A stretch of 64,000 nt of DNA from NCBI GenBank assembly GCA_905182565.1, contig CAJJCB010000024.1, positions 124,001 to 188,000 on the forward strand. The letters are read 5' to 3'. Below are positions 53,996 through 61,884 of this stretch, piece by piece. The notes below the pieces were generated by a model. It was not told where the DNA came from, searched no databases, and saw only the letters and a program-made list of their open reading frames with translations. This DNA comes from Acidimicrobiaceae bacterium. Lineage in GTDB: Bacteria; Actinomycetota; Acidimicrobiia; Acidimicrobiales; Poriferisodalaceae. How positions within the stretch are numbered: position 1 is the stretch's first letter; every line of letters starts with the position of its first letter. A program made the position numbers and the translations under genes.

Positions 53996-54607
53996 ATGAA
54001 ATACATGAGCAATGTAGCTATGCGAGTGGCGAGCCTTGAAAAGTTTATGGCTGGGTGGGAAGATAGCGGCCGTGCAGCATCTCTTGAAGTAGCAACCGAT
54101 GCATGGGCAACTCAAATTATTATGGGTGGAGAACGATCCGGTGCTGTCAACGTCGTTTACATGTGGGATTCCATCGATTCCGCTGTGGACGGTGTGGTGT
54201 CACTGAGAAGCGACGAAAGGATTCTTACTACGTTAGCTGACGCTGGCGCCCAATTCATGAGCAGAAACCTCATACGAATTGATCAAGTTTTTGGTGACAT
54301 GAAAACCGGAAAGTATGCAACAGTTCTCACCTCTACCGGCAACCAACCAAGCCCCGCAGATCAAAAAACTGCGGCGGAGCGCGTCTGGTCCACAATGTCT
54401 GGAGCCGGAGCAAATGGTCAGATATGGGGGCAAATGGTGGCAGCTGGGCCACAAACAGGCCACTGGATATTAGGCACATCTACCGATTCTCTAGACAAGC
54501 TGATGACCGGCACAGCATCAGTAATGACAAACCCAGACCAAATTAAGTTTATGACAGATCACAACATTGCGCTAACCGGACGAACAATCGGGCACCGACT
54601 CGGTTAA
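53996..54607 (+). CDS. Hypothetical protein, probable double alpha/beta-barrel
   Basis: From ATG 53996 there are 203 residues. A longer frame from 53945 has no ribosome binding site, while AGAAAGAAG precedes the chosen start. The predicted pattern is two similar alternating strand-helix halves (SNVAMRVASLEKFMAGW, then QIWGQMVAAGPQTGHWILG), as in the ABM/stress-responsive A/B-barrel families. No catalytic residues are recognised. Neighbours give no clue. Confidence 0.6.
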   Translation: MKYMSNVAMRVASLEKFMAGWEDSGRAASLEVATDAWATQIIMGGERSGAVNVVYMWDSIDSAVDGVVSLRSDERILTTLADAGAQFMSRNLIRIDQVFGDMKTGKYATVLTSTGNQPSPADQKTAAERVWSTMSGAGANGQIWGQMVAAGPQTGHWILGTSTDSLDKLMTGTASVMTNPDQIKFMTDHNIALTGRTIGHRLG

Positions 54608-54807
54608 CCACACAGACGTGTTCGTTAGGGCCGGTTTACCGGACCGGTTCTAACTATGCTCATGTGCCCACTAGTGGAGAAGCGTTAAACGGTCTTCTTC
54701 CTATGCAGATGATTACCAACCGCAGACGTAAAGCGCATAAACAAAAACCTGCGTTGATTTAGAATCACATAGCTAAACTCTCCGCTGCAAAGATAATTCT
54801 TTTAGCT

Positions 54808-54936
54808 ATGGCATTATTGGTCACGTCTGTTTTCGGTGTTGCTGGATGCAGCTCAGATGATGACGTGCAGGTTGAAAGCCGTGTCAAAAACGCTGCGCCA
54901 GGGTTAGATGCGTTCGATGGCCCTAGGTTCTCCTAA
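54808..54936 (+). CDS. Small lipoprotein-like peptide
   Basis: ATG 54808 opens a 42-residue frame with FGVAGCSS, a good lipobox, followed by an acidic tail and TAA. In-frame codons upstream encode KLSAAKIILLA, which would complete a signal peptide with a basic N-terminus, but there is no ATG, GTG or TTG there before a TAG at 54760; ATA 54769 is the only near-start. It may be a decayed or very small lipoprotein. A terminator hairpin follows. Confidence 0.4.
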   Translation: MALLVTSVFGVAGCSSDDDVQVESRVKNAAPGLDAFDGPRFS

Positions 54937-54939
54937 AAC

Positions 54940-54966
54940 GGCAAAAGGACCTCCCGAAGGGAGGCC
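54940..54966 (-). terminator. Rho-independent terminator of the luciferase-like gene
   Basis: On the minus strand CCTCCC-TTC-GGGAGG is followed by TCCTTTTGCC. It lies 10 nt after the stop codon of the luciferase-like oxidoreductase. It could also stop the small lipoprotein transcript from the other side. Confidence 0.7.
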
Positions 54967-54975
54967 AGCTTTGTC

Positions 54976-55878
54976 CTAGAGCAGGTCTTTGACGATTTCG
55001 TAGTAGTGCCGCATTGCTTCCAGGTGGGCTTCGGCCCCTCGTTCTGCCATTCGTTTGTGTGGTGGCCGGTTGTACCAGTTGTTCAAACAGATATGACTGA
55101 CACCGGCATCCTTCCAGAATTGAAAATCGGCTCGTAGCTTGTCGTCGTCACCGTCTCCCAATGAGGTCCAAACTTCCAAACCGAAGTCGTCTGGTTGTCT
55201 ACCGGCATCTCGGATATAGGTGCGCATCGTCTCGAACGCCTGGAGCGCAGTTTCGTCAGGCGAATAGGCCAGCGGCATCCAGCCGTCAGCAAGCTTCGCG
55301 ATGCGACGGAGCATACGGTCATCATGGCCGCCAAACCAGAGCGGAATTGATCGTCTAGTAGGCAACGGATTAATGCCGACGTCGTCGATTTCATGATAAT
55401 CGCCACGAAATGTGACATGTGGTTCTGCCCACAGTCGGCGCATGACCTCGACTTGTTCCTCAAGCCGTTTGCCGCGATTCTTGAAGTCTTCGTTTAAAGC
55501 TTCGTATTCGACTGCATTCCAGCCGCTTCCAATACCGAAGCGAAATCTTCCCTCACATAACACATCGAGCGAGGCTGCTTGCTTCGCCACTAGCGCCGTC
55601 TGCCGCTGAGGCAAGATCATTACTTGTGTTGAAAACTCGATCTTGGAGGTAGAAGCCGCTAGGAAGCCGAAAAGAACAAAGGGATCGTGGAAAAAGTCAC
55701 TCGACGTGTTTCTATCTCCCCACTCCGGGCGATTTTCGATGTTCGCACCTAAGACGTGGTCAGGTAATGCCAGGCCCCGGTACCCCAGATCTTCCGCCGC
55801 TTGGGCGAAATCCTTTACGAACGCGGGGGAGCCCCCGGTGTCTATCAACGGCAAATTCACAGCAAGGCTTATAGTCAC
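54976..55878 (-). CDS. Luciferase-like (LLM) oxidoreductase, probably F420-dependent
   Basis: The 300-residue TIM-barrel protein has the LLM pattern: GYRGLALPDHV near residue 33, KIEFSTQVMILPQR, AKQAASLDVLCEGRFRFGIGSGWN (with a GIGSGWN loop typical of F420-dependent members), and LPLWFGG-like IPLWFGGH. Substrate is unknown. TATACT lies 6 nt before GTG 55878, a leaderless-type start. Base composition here looks richer in GC than the neighbours by eye, about 54%, which may indicate transfer. Confidence 0.85.
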   Translation of the reverse strand: MTISLAVNLPLIDTGGSPAFVKDFAQAAEDLGYRGLALPDHVLGANIENRPEWGDRNTSSDFFHDPFVLFGFLAASTSKIEFSTQVMILPQRQTALVAKQAASLDVLCEGRFRFGIGSGWNAVEYEALNEDFKNRGKRLEEQVEVMRRLWAEPHVTFRGDYHEIDDVGINPLPTRRSIPLWFGGHDDRMLRRIAKLADGWMPLAYSPDETALQAFETMRTYIRDAGRQPDDFGLEVWTSLGDGDDDKLRADFQFWKDAGVSHICLNNWYNRPPHKRMAERGAEAHLEAMRHYYEIVKDLL

Positions 55879-55894
55879 GGTGTGAGTATATAAA

Positions 55895-55922
55895 CAAAAA
55901 AGGACCGCCCCGAAGGGGGGCC
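55895..55922 (-). terminator. Rho-independent terminator downstream of Ada-AlkA
   Basis: On the minus strand GGCCCCCC-TTCG-GGGCGGTCC is followed by six T. It lies about 120 nt after the Ada-AlkA stop and just before the promoter of the luciferase-like gene. It closely resembles the hairpin after that gene. Confidence 0.7.
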
Positions 55923-56045
55923 TGTTTTCAAAGGGTTAGTTGTCTAATGATTACAAGTAGCCTTTTTGGTTACTTGCTGTCCGGTAGCTACAGCTGCAAT
56001 TGTGCAGATGGCAGCAACCTGGGTGCCGCTCAATGGCAAGGTCTT

Positions 56046-57416
56046 TTACTGCTCCCAAAGGTGTTGCACCGCCCACGACCTAAACGGTCGCCATGACAGA
56101 GAGCGATTATCTAGCTCTTTGCTGCTAATTGAGTTGCCCACAAGTCTGCTTGCGTTACGACGTATCCCTAAATCAGATGAGGGCATCGCGTCATTATGTT
56201 GAAGTACTCTCATTGCCGCCATATGGGCAGTCCAAGGACCTATGCCTGGGAGGGCGCACCAGCGGGAAACAACTTCCTCGATGGCACCGGTCAGTCGTAG
56301 ATCGAGGCTACCGTTGGCTACCGCTGTGGCGAAGTGTTGTAAGGTCGTTGCCCGTTTGTCAGTCAAACCTAATCCTTTGAGATTGGCTTCAGCGAGCGTG
56401 GCGGCGGGTGGGAAGACTCGATCAAGCGTTCCGCTGACAGATAATTGCTCTCCGAGTGTACGAGCGATTCTGCCCGTGATAGTCGTCGCCGCCGCTACTG
56501 AAATTTGTTGTCCAATGATTATTCGAACTGACGTTTCGAAAGGGTCCCAGCAACGAGGAACACGCAACCAAGGATGTTGCGCAACTGATGCGCCAACAAG
56601 ATGGTCATTTAATAGGTGCGTCACTGTTGGAGTAGGGTCTTCATCAATAGCTAGAAGGGTTCGTAAACGTTCCATATCGTCAATCAGGTTGTCATAACTT
56701 ATTGAATGGACTTGCACGGCAAGGTGTTGCTCGTCACGGGCATCGCTTACCTCGATAATTCGTGCATTTCCTTCATGGCTTACGACCCTGCGATATGAAC
56801 CGTTATCTGTAACTTCTTCGATGCCAGGTGTTACGCGCGAACGTAAATGCTTTAACAGTTGATTGAACGAATAAGGCCGGACATATTTGAGTAATAGTTT
56901 GATTGAAGCATTCGAACTTCTCGATTCCCGGTTCGGCTTTAAATCGCAGATCGGATGCCCCCAAGTCTTGAAAGCGAGTCGATCTAGCTGCTGTCGCCCG
57001 GTGAGTCCTGCTGCGCGAGCGACAGTCTGTGTGTCGAGTGAGGTTTCTGTTATGAGCTGGCGAGCGAAATGAGTCTGCCGGTAGCGAGCGATTCGAGTAG
57101 GGCTTGCACCTAGATGTTGCAGCATCAAACGGCGTAACTGGGCGCGACTGGATCCCACTCTAATAGCGAGCATCTCCTCGGATTGGCTGTGAAGAAATCC
57201 TTCTTTAATCAGAGTAAGCGCAGCCAAGACGGAAGGAGGAGCGTCGCCGATAATGAAGGCTTCACCGCATAAACGAGGTCGGCACTTAATGCAAGCGCTG
57301 TAGCCTGCGGCTTCAGCAGCGGCGCCATTAGGAAATGTGATGTCGCCTGAGTGAGGCAGTGACGTGCATTCAGTGAAGCAGTAGGTGGCAATTCCAGAAA
57401 CAGCTCTTACAGTCAC
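56046..57416 (-). CDS. alkA: Ada-AlkA fusion: DNA-3-methyladenine glycosylase with Ada-type N-terminus
   Basis: The 456-residue fusion joins alkylation sensing and base removal, as in M. tuberculosis AlkA. The N-terminus has the Ada zinc site with Cys13, Cys17, Cys42 and Cys45, but starts about 20 residues later than usual. An AraC-type HTH region (about 80-150) follows, then the AlkA domain: FETSVRIIIGQQISVAAA, the HhH ALPGIGPWTA, and the catalytic Asp in PSSDLGIRR. No methyltransferase domain is fused. The start is GTG 57416, with an in-frame TAG not far upstream. GC looks higher than its neighbours. Confidence 0.9.
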   Translation of the reverse strand: MTVRAVSGIATYCFTECTSLPHSGDITFPNGAAAEAAGYSACIKCRPRLCGEAFIIGDAPPSVLAALTLIKEGFLHSQSEEMLAIRVGSSRAQLRRLMLQHLGASPTRIARYRQTHFARQLITETSLDTQTVARAAGLTGRQQLDRLAFKTWGHPICDLKPNRESRSSNASIKLLLKYVRPYSFNQLLKHLRSRVTPGIEEVTDNGSYRRVVSHEGNARIIEVSDARDEQHLAVQVHSISYDNLIDDMERLRTLLAIDEDPTPTVTHLLNDHLVGASVAQHPWLRVPRCWDPFETSVRIIIGQQISVAAATTITGRIARTLGEQLSVSGTLDRVFPPAATLAEANLKGLGLTDKRATTLQHFATAVANGSLDLRLTGAIEEVVSRWCALPGIGPWTAHMAAMRVLQHNDAMPSSDLGIRRNASRLVGNSISSKELDNRSLSWRPFRSWAVQHLWEQ

Positions 57417-57827
57417 GAGTCCAGTATCGGTCTAAATTCGCTTTGATGCGACCAGCTAACCACTGGTCTCAAAATATTGATAAACATTTCAAGGGTAAGC
57501 ACTTCTATAGCGAAACAGAGCGTCTTCTTTCTTAACAGACGTTCCTACCCCCAGACTCAGTTTGTGTCGACTTGCTCGGGCTTGAGATAGCATCTCGTCT
57601 TCGGAGTTGACGTTTGTTTAGGGCCCATTCTCTAAGGTGTGTGTGGTGTCAATATTATTGTTCGTAAGTTGATGATTCGGCGATAGCTTAAAAGTTGGAG
57701 ATTCGATAGTATTGGTAAAGTCCTATAAAGATTGGTTTGCCTAACGAATTGCGTATGGCTTACCTGTCATGTTTTGAATATTTTCTGTAACACCTGACAG
57801 AAAAAAAAGTATAAGAAAGGCACTTTG
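57417..57827. promoter_or_regulatory. Intergenic region with an inverted repeat in front of ahpC
   Basis: These 411 bp hold no gene. At 57781-57804 TTTTCTGT and ACAGAAAA form a perfect 8-bp inverted repeat around AACACCTG, ending 23 nt before the ahpC ATG. It sits where a redox regulator (OxyR- or Fur-like) or an RNA hairpin would act. AAAGG at about 57816 is the ahpC ribosome binding site. No -35/-10 pair is clear. Confidence 0.45.
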
Positions 57828-58391
57828 ATGTCACTCATTGGTTCTACTATTCGACCGTTCGCAGCGAAAGCATTTTACGAAAATGAATTTATAGATATCT
57901 CTCAAGAGAATCTTGCAAACAATTGGTCTGTGTTATTTTTCTACCCAGCCGATTTTACTTTCGTCTGCCCAACTGAGCTAGAAGATTTAGCAGAGAAGTA
58001 CAACCAATTCCAGTCAATGGGGGTTGAGATCTACTCGGTCTCGACAGATACGCACCACACCCATAAGGCTTGGCACGGATCATCAGACAAAGTTGGGAAA
58101 GTATCTTTTCCAATGCTGGGAGACCCAACCGGGACTCTTTGCCGCTCTTTTGAGGTAATGATCGAAGAAGATGGTTTAGCCGATCGTGCGACATTCGTAA
58201 TTGACCCTGACGGAGTAATACAGGTCATAGAAATGTCCGCTGATGGTATAGGTCGTAACGCAGCTGAGTTGCTTCGCAAGGTTAAAGCTGCTCAGTACGT
58301 GCGAGAGCACCCTAACGAAGTTTGCCCAGCGAACTGGGACGAAGGCGAAGAGACGTTAGCGCCATCCTTCGATTTAAGTGGAAAAATATAA
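57828..58391 (+). CDS. ahpC: Alkyl hydroperoxide reductase C (2-Cys peroxiredoxin)
   Basis: AhpC reduces hydrogen peroxide and organic peroxides. From ATG 57828 the protein has 187 residues, with peroxidatic Cys47 in DFTFVCPTE and resolving Cys166 in NEVCPANW, the typical 2-Cys AhpC1 arrangement. GLADRATFVIDPDG and the C-terminal end TLAPSFDLSGKI are also typical. A TTG 3 nt upstream could be used, but AAAGG spacing suits the ATG. ahpF follows 12 nt later, so they form an operon. Confidence 0.96.
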   Translation: MSLIGSTIRPFAAKAFYENEFIDISQENLANNWSVLFFYPADFTFVCPTELEDLAEKYNQFQSMGVEIYSVSTDTHHTHKAWHGSSDKVGKVSFPMLGDPTGTLCRSFEVMIEEDGLADRATFVIDPDGVIQVIEMSADGIGRNAAELLRKVKAAQYVREHPNEVCPANWDEGEETLAPSFDLSGKI

Positions 58392-58403
58392 ATCGGTGAA
58401 AAC

Positions 58404-59990
58404 GTGTTAGAGCGACATCTTCTTGAGTCATTAGAAGCACATTTAGGAAAGCTGGTCTTTGACGTTGTCTTCGTGGCTTGCTTAGACGATTCTGAGGATT
58501 CAGGTCGACTCCGGGCTTTCTTGACAGAAGTCTCGGATCTTTCAGGGAAGCTGCACTTTGAAACAGCTCCCTCAGCGACCAGAGTCCCGAGTTTTCGTGT
58601 TGAGCGCCGTGATTCCATTGTCGGTGTTACTTTTGCTGCGATTCCTTTAGGTCATGAGTTTACGTCTTTCGTTCTCGCCGTATTGCAAGTTGGTGGCCAC
58701 CCTCCTGTTGTCAGTTCAATGATGCATGAAGCTATATCGAAGATCGATACTGATTGTCATTTTGAGACTTTCGTTTCCCTATCCTGTCAGAAATGCCCAG
58801 ATGTGGTTCAAGCGTTAAATATTATGGCAGTCTTAAATCCGAAGATTACGCACACGACAATCGACGGTGGTTTGTTTACTGACGAGGCTGTTGATCGCGA
58901 AATTGGATCAGTGCCTGCCATTCATTTAAATGGTGAGCTGTTTGAGTATGGCTCGATGTCTATCGAAAATATTTTGGGCAGGCTTGACTCCGCCTCACTT
59001 GAGGAATCCAACAATCGTATTTCTGAACTAGAACCATACGATGTAGCGATTATCGGCGGGGGACCAGCTGGCGCAGCTGCTGGCTTATACACGGCCCGTA
59101 AGGGGCTTCGCACTGTGATTGCCAGTGATCGACTAGGTGGACAGCTTCTAGATACCCTTGGTATAGAAAACTTTGTTTCTGTTCCTTACACCGAAGGCCC
59201 TCGCCTCGCGGCAGATTTAGAAGCTCATCTGAGGACTAGCGAGATAGAGCTTTTGACTTCCCAAACAGTGTCGACTCTGGAACCTTCGGCTGATGCGGGG
59301 GGCTTGCACACTGTCGTATTTGCGTCAGGGGCTCAGATTAAAGCGCGTTCAGTTATCTTGAGCACCGGAGCCAGGTGGCGCTTGCTGGATGTGCCTGGAG
59401 AGCAAGACTATTTAAATAAAGGAGTAGCTTTTTGTCCTCATTGTGACGGGCCTCTTTTCAAAGGAAAAAAGGTCGCTGTGATCGGTGGTGGCAATAGCGG
59501 AGTAGAGGCTGCAATTGACCTTGCGGGTCTCGCCAGTCACGTAACAGTCATTGAGTACGCACCTGAGCTTTTGGCAGACGCTGTTCTTCAAGACGCCTTG
59601 CAGAGACTAGATAATGTTGCCGTCGTCCTTAATGCATCTACAACATCGATCGTCGGCAACGGTGCTTCTGTAACAGGTATGAGCTATGAGGCCAGGGATA
59701 GCGGCAAGGCTATTAACATTGAGTTAGACGGTATTTTTGTTCAAATCGGTTTGATTCCAAATACAGAATGGTTAGAGGACACTGTTGAAATGTCTGAGCG
59801 AGGCGAAATAGTTGTAGATATGCGTGGGAGCACATCGCTTCCAGGTGTTTTTGCTGCAGGTGATTGCACGACTGAGCCGTTTAAACAAATCATAATAGCA
59901 ATGGGTGCTGGTTCGACTGCGGCTCTTGGCGCCTTTGATTATTTAATCCGAAACCCAGTTAATGAAGATTCGGTCGTGGTCTCAGCATGA
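58404..59990 (+). CDS. ahpF: Alkyl hydroperoxide reductase F
   Basis: AhpF is the flavoprotein that reduces AhpC with NAD(P)H. The 528-residue protein has the N-terminal double thioredoxin-like domain with the redox pair Cys128-x2-Cys131 (SCQKC). The FAD loop IIGGGPAGAAAG is at 216-227. The second redox pair is Cys344-x2-Cys347 (CPHC), and the NAD loop IGGGNSGVEAA follows. GTG 58404 is 12 nt after ahpC; the ribosome binding site is weak. Its 3' end overlaps sodX by 32 nt on the opposite strand. Confidence 0.95.
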   Translation: MLERHLLESLEAHLGKLVFDVVFVACLDDSEDSGRLRAFLTEVSDLSGKLHFETAPSATRVPSFRVERRDSIVGVTFAAIPLGHEFTSFVLAVLQVGGHPPVVSSMMHEAISKIDTDCHFETFVSLSCQKCPDVVQALNIMAVLNPKITHTTIDGGLFTDEAVDREIGSVPAIHLNGELFEYGSMSIENILGRLDSASLEESNNRISELEPYDVAIIGGGPAGAAAGLYTARKGLRTVIASDRLGGQLLDTLGIENFVSVPYTEGPRLAADLEAHLRTSEIELLTSQTVSTLEPSADAGGLHTVVFASGAQIKARSVILSTGARWRLLDVPGEQDYLNKGVAFCPHCDGPLFKGKKVAVIGGGNSGVEAAIDLAGLASHVTVIEYAPELLADAVLQDALQRLDNVAVVLNASTTSIVGNGASVTGMSYEARDSGKAINIELDGIFVQIGLIPNTEWLEDTVEMSERGEIVVDMRGSTSLPGVFAAGDCTTEPFKQIIIAMGAGSTAALGAFDYLIRNPVNEDSVVVSA

Positions 59991-60327
59991 CGAATTTAGG
60001 CTTACCTTTAGCTGGTAGATGCAGAAATACTCTGAAGCTTCCTCGAACCTGCACCCGACCAAAAGTTCTTGAGTCAACGGCAGATGAGTCGCCGCTATCC
60101 GAGGACAAATTCATCATTCCATCTTGGCTGACCTCTGAAACTCGTTTTAAGAGCCACATAGAATTGTTATTTGGGTTACGGGCAACTCTTACTTGCCCAT
60201 CAATGGCGCGCCGAGATCGTATGGCGATAACTCCATCGCCGTCGTTGAACGTCGGGCTCATGGATTGCCCAGTAACCAGAAAACGTCGAAAAAGCGATAT
60301 TCGACTAGATCGACCCGAACCCTTCAT
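59959..60327 (-). CDS. sodX: Nickel-type superoxide dismutase maturation protease
   Basis: From ATG 60327 this 122-residue S26/LexA-like serine protease has the catalytic Ser22 in TGQSMSP and Lys61 in LLKRV. It is short, like the known SodX proteins that remove the Ni-SOD propeptide. It lies directly divergent to sodN (66 bp between starts), which is the expected partner. No membrane anchor is visible. An upstream TTG at 60333 is possible. It overlaps the ahpF 3' end. Confidence 0.88.
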   Translation of the reverse strand: MKGSGRSSRISLFRRFLVTGQSMSPTFNDGDGVIAIRSRRAIDGQVRVARNPNNNSMWLLKRVSEVSQDGMMNLSSDSGDSSAVDSRTFGRVQVRGSFRVFLHLPAKGKPKFVMLRPRPNLH

Positions 60328-60393
60328 TCTCAAAAATGCTTTGGATCATAGAGCAAGAAGAGTGAAATATACACAGAAACAAGGATACTGATT

Positions 60394-60816
60394 ATGCTGT
60401 CAAGATTTTTCGTCAACGCTGAAAGTGCGTACGCTCACTGCGATCTTTATTGCGGCGTGTATGACCCAGCACAGGCTCGCATTGAAGCGCTTTCCTGTAA
60501 AAAAACATTAGAAAAGTATCACGCCTCAGAAGATATTCATTTTCGACAACGATGTGTGATTGTTAAAGAGCAACGAGCAGAGGATGTTAAGCATCATTTA
60601 ATGGTTCTCTGGGCTGATTTCTTCGCTCCAGCTCACTTCGAAACCTTTCCCGAGTTACATGAGTTGTTCTGGAAGGCGGTACATCAAGCTGGAGAGGTCA
60701 AAAAGACAGTAGATCATGAAACTGTCGATCAGCTTCTTTCTTACATTGAAGACATCTCCAAGATTTTTTGGCAGACCCAAAAAGGCAGAGATATGGGCGT
60801 CTATCCGCCCGATTGA
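60394..60816 (+). CDS. sodN: Nickel superoxide dismutase precursor
   Basis: The 140-residue precursor has a 14-residue propeptide (MLSRFFVNAESAYA) that ends before HCDLYCGVYDPAQARIEA. This is the nickel hook in which His1, Cys2 and Cys6 bind the metal. The usual motif is HCxxPCGxY; here residue 5 is Tyr and not Pro. The mature part of about 126 residues is all helical. AAGGA is 8 nt before the ATG. It is divergent from sodX, next to AhpCF and near a nickel permease, so the metal supply, processing and enzyme are encoded together. Confidence 0.92.
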   Translation: MLSRFFVNAESAYAHCDLYCGVYDPAQARIEALSCKKTLEKYHASEDIHFRQRCVIVKEQRAEDVKHHLMVLWADFFAPAHFETFPELHELFWKAVHQAGEVKKTVDHETVDQLLSYIEDISKIFWQTQKGRDMGVYPPD

Positions 60817-61092
60817 TCTTCAGTGTCTGAATGATGTTGCAGTCGGATCGTACTATTTGGTAATCAACCGGCACTTAATTTTGTCGGTCGTGTCGACCAT
60901 GTCGTCCGGTAAGCAATAATTTTGTGTCCATGGTTAGTGCTTAAGACTCCAACTTGGACTAGTGAGGTTTTGAAGGTGATCCATCTTCGATGACTACGCA
61001 TCATTCAGTCTCTGTAACGATAAATTGGATTCGAGGTAGTCGTGCAGGTAATAATCGTCATGGAAAATGTTTGAGGATTTGACGGAGCAGCA

Positions 61093-61854
61093 GTGAACAT
61101 CACCCTTCTGAGCGCGTCCCTGCTTCTTGGCTTTAGGCATGGTATTGACATAGACCATATTGCAGCGCTCACTACTTTAAATAGCCGTAAACGATCTCGA
61201 GACGAAGGTCTTAAGCTCTCATTTTTTTATGTTATTGGGCATGCATTAGTAGTTTTCGTCTTGGGAGTTGCTGTTATTATCTTTGGTCTAGCGCTACCAC
61301 AAAGCTTAGAACTTTTGTTTACAAAATTTGTTGGTGTCACGTTGGTCATCTTGGGAGTTTTCGTATTTCGCGACCTGGCTCGGTTTCGTGATGACTTTAT
61401 GATTAGAAGTCGGGTCACACTTTTAGCTGCTTCAGTTGCCGGAAGCATTGAAAAATTAAGCTTTCGAAAAAGTAAGGATGGTCTTCATGAAAGTTCGACA
61501 ACCCGGTTTCCGGATAAATTTGGCCATGCGATTCACAAGTCAGAAGGTCGTGGAGCGGTAATCATCGGAATGGTGCACGGCATTGGTGTTGAGAGCCCAA
61601 CGCAAATAGCCTTGTTGGCGGCATCTTCTTCAATTGGTGGCACCAGGACAGGGATTATGGTTCTATTAGCTTGGATCTTAGGTCTGGTGAGCGCTAACGC
61701 TTTATTCGCGATCGGGGCATCCTACGGGATGCTAAAAGCTGGCCGATCTAGGAAAATTTATACTGCGTTCGGAGTTTGTTTTGCGTCACTCAGCGTTGGT
61801 ATGGGGTTTTGTTACATGTTCGGATATGGAATGTTAGGTACATTAACATCATGA
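61093..61854 (+). CDS. NiCoT-type nickel/cobalt permease
   Basis: The 253-residue membrane protein starts with the family signature RHGIDIDHIAAL, where His16, Asp21 and His22 form the H-x4-D-H metal-recognition motif of helix II. About seven hydrophobic segments follow, with a soluble loop (about residues 120-150). A later MVHGIGVESPTQ matches the second conserved segment. It probably supplies nickel for SodN. GGAG is 7 nt before GTG 61093. The 276-nt gap to sodN has no gene. Confidence 0.85.
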   Translation: MNITLLSASLLLGFRHGIDIDHIAALTTLNSRKRSRDEGLKLSFFYVIGHALVVFVLGVAVIIFGLALPQSLELLFTKFVGVTLVILGVFVFRDLARFRDDFMIRSRVTLLAASVAGSIEKLSFRKSKDGLHESSTTRFPDKFGHAIHKSEGRGAVIIGMVHGIGVESPTQIALLAASSSIGGTRTGIMVLLAWILGLVSANALFAIGASYGMLKAGRSRKIYTAFGVCFASLSVGMGFCYMFGYGMLGTLTS

Positions 61855-61856
61855 TA

Positions 61857-61884
61857 AGCTGACTAAATTTAGTTTTGGTTAGCT
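61857..61884. terminator. Hairpin between convergent genes
   Basis: AGCTGACTAAA-TTTAGT-TTTGGTTAGCT forms an 11-bp stem with two G-T pairs, located between the nickel permease and the monooxygenase stop codons. There is no long T-tract, so it is a weak bidirectional terminator candidate. Confidence 0.45.

Noticed and set aside
53786-54699. 12-nt direct repeat AACGGTCTTCTT at 53786 and 54688
   Set aside because: Single short repeat without matching flanks or a transposase; could be chance. Kept only as a note in the gene-poor finding.
59987-60391. 134-residue plus-strand frame opposite sodX
   Set aside because: The minus-strand frame has the Ser-Lys protease motif and faces sodN. The plus frame has no motif and overlaps it completely.
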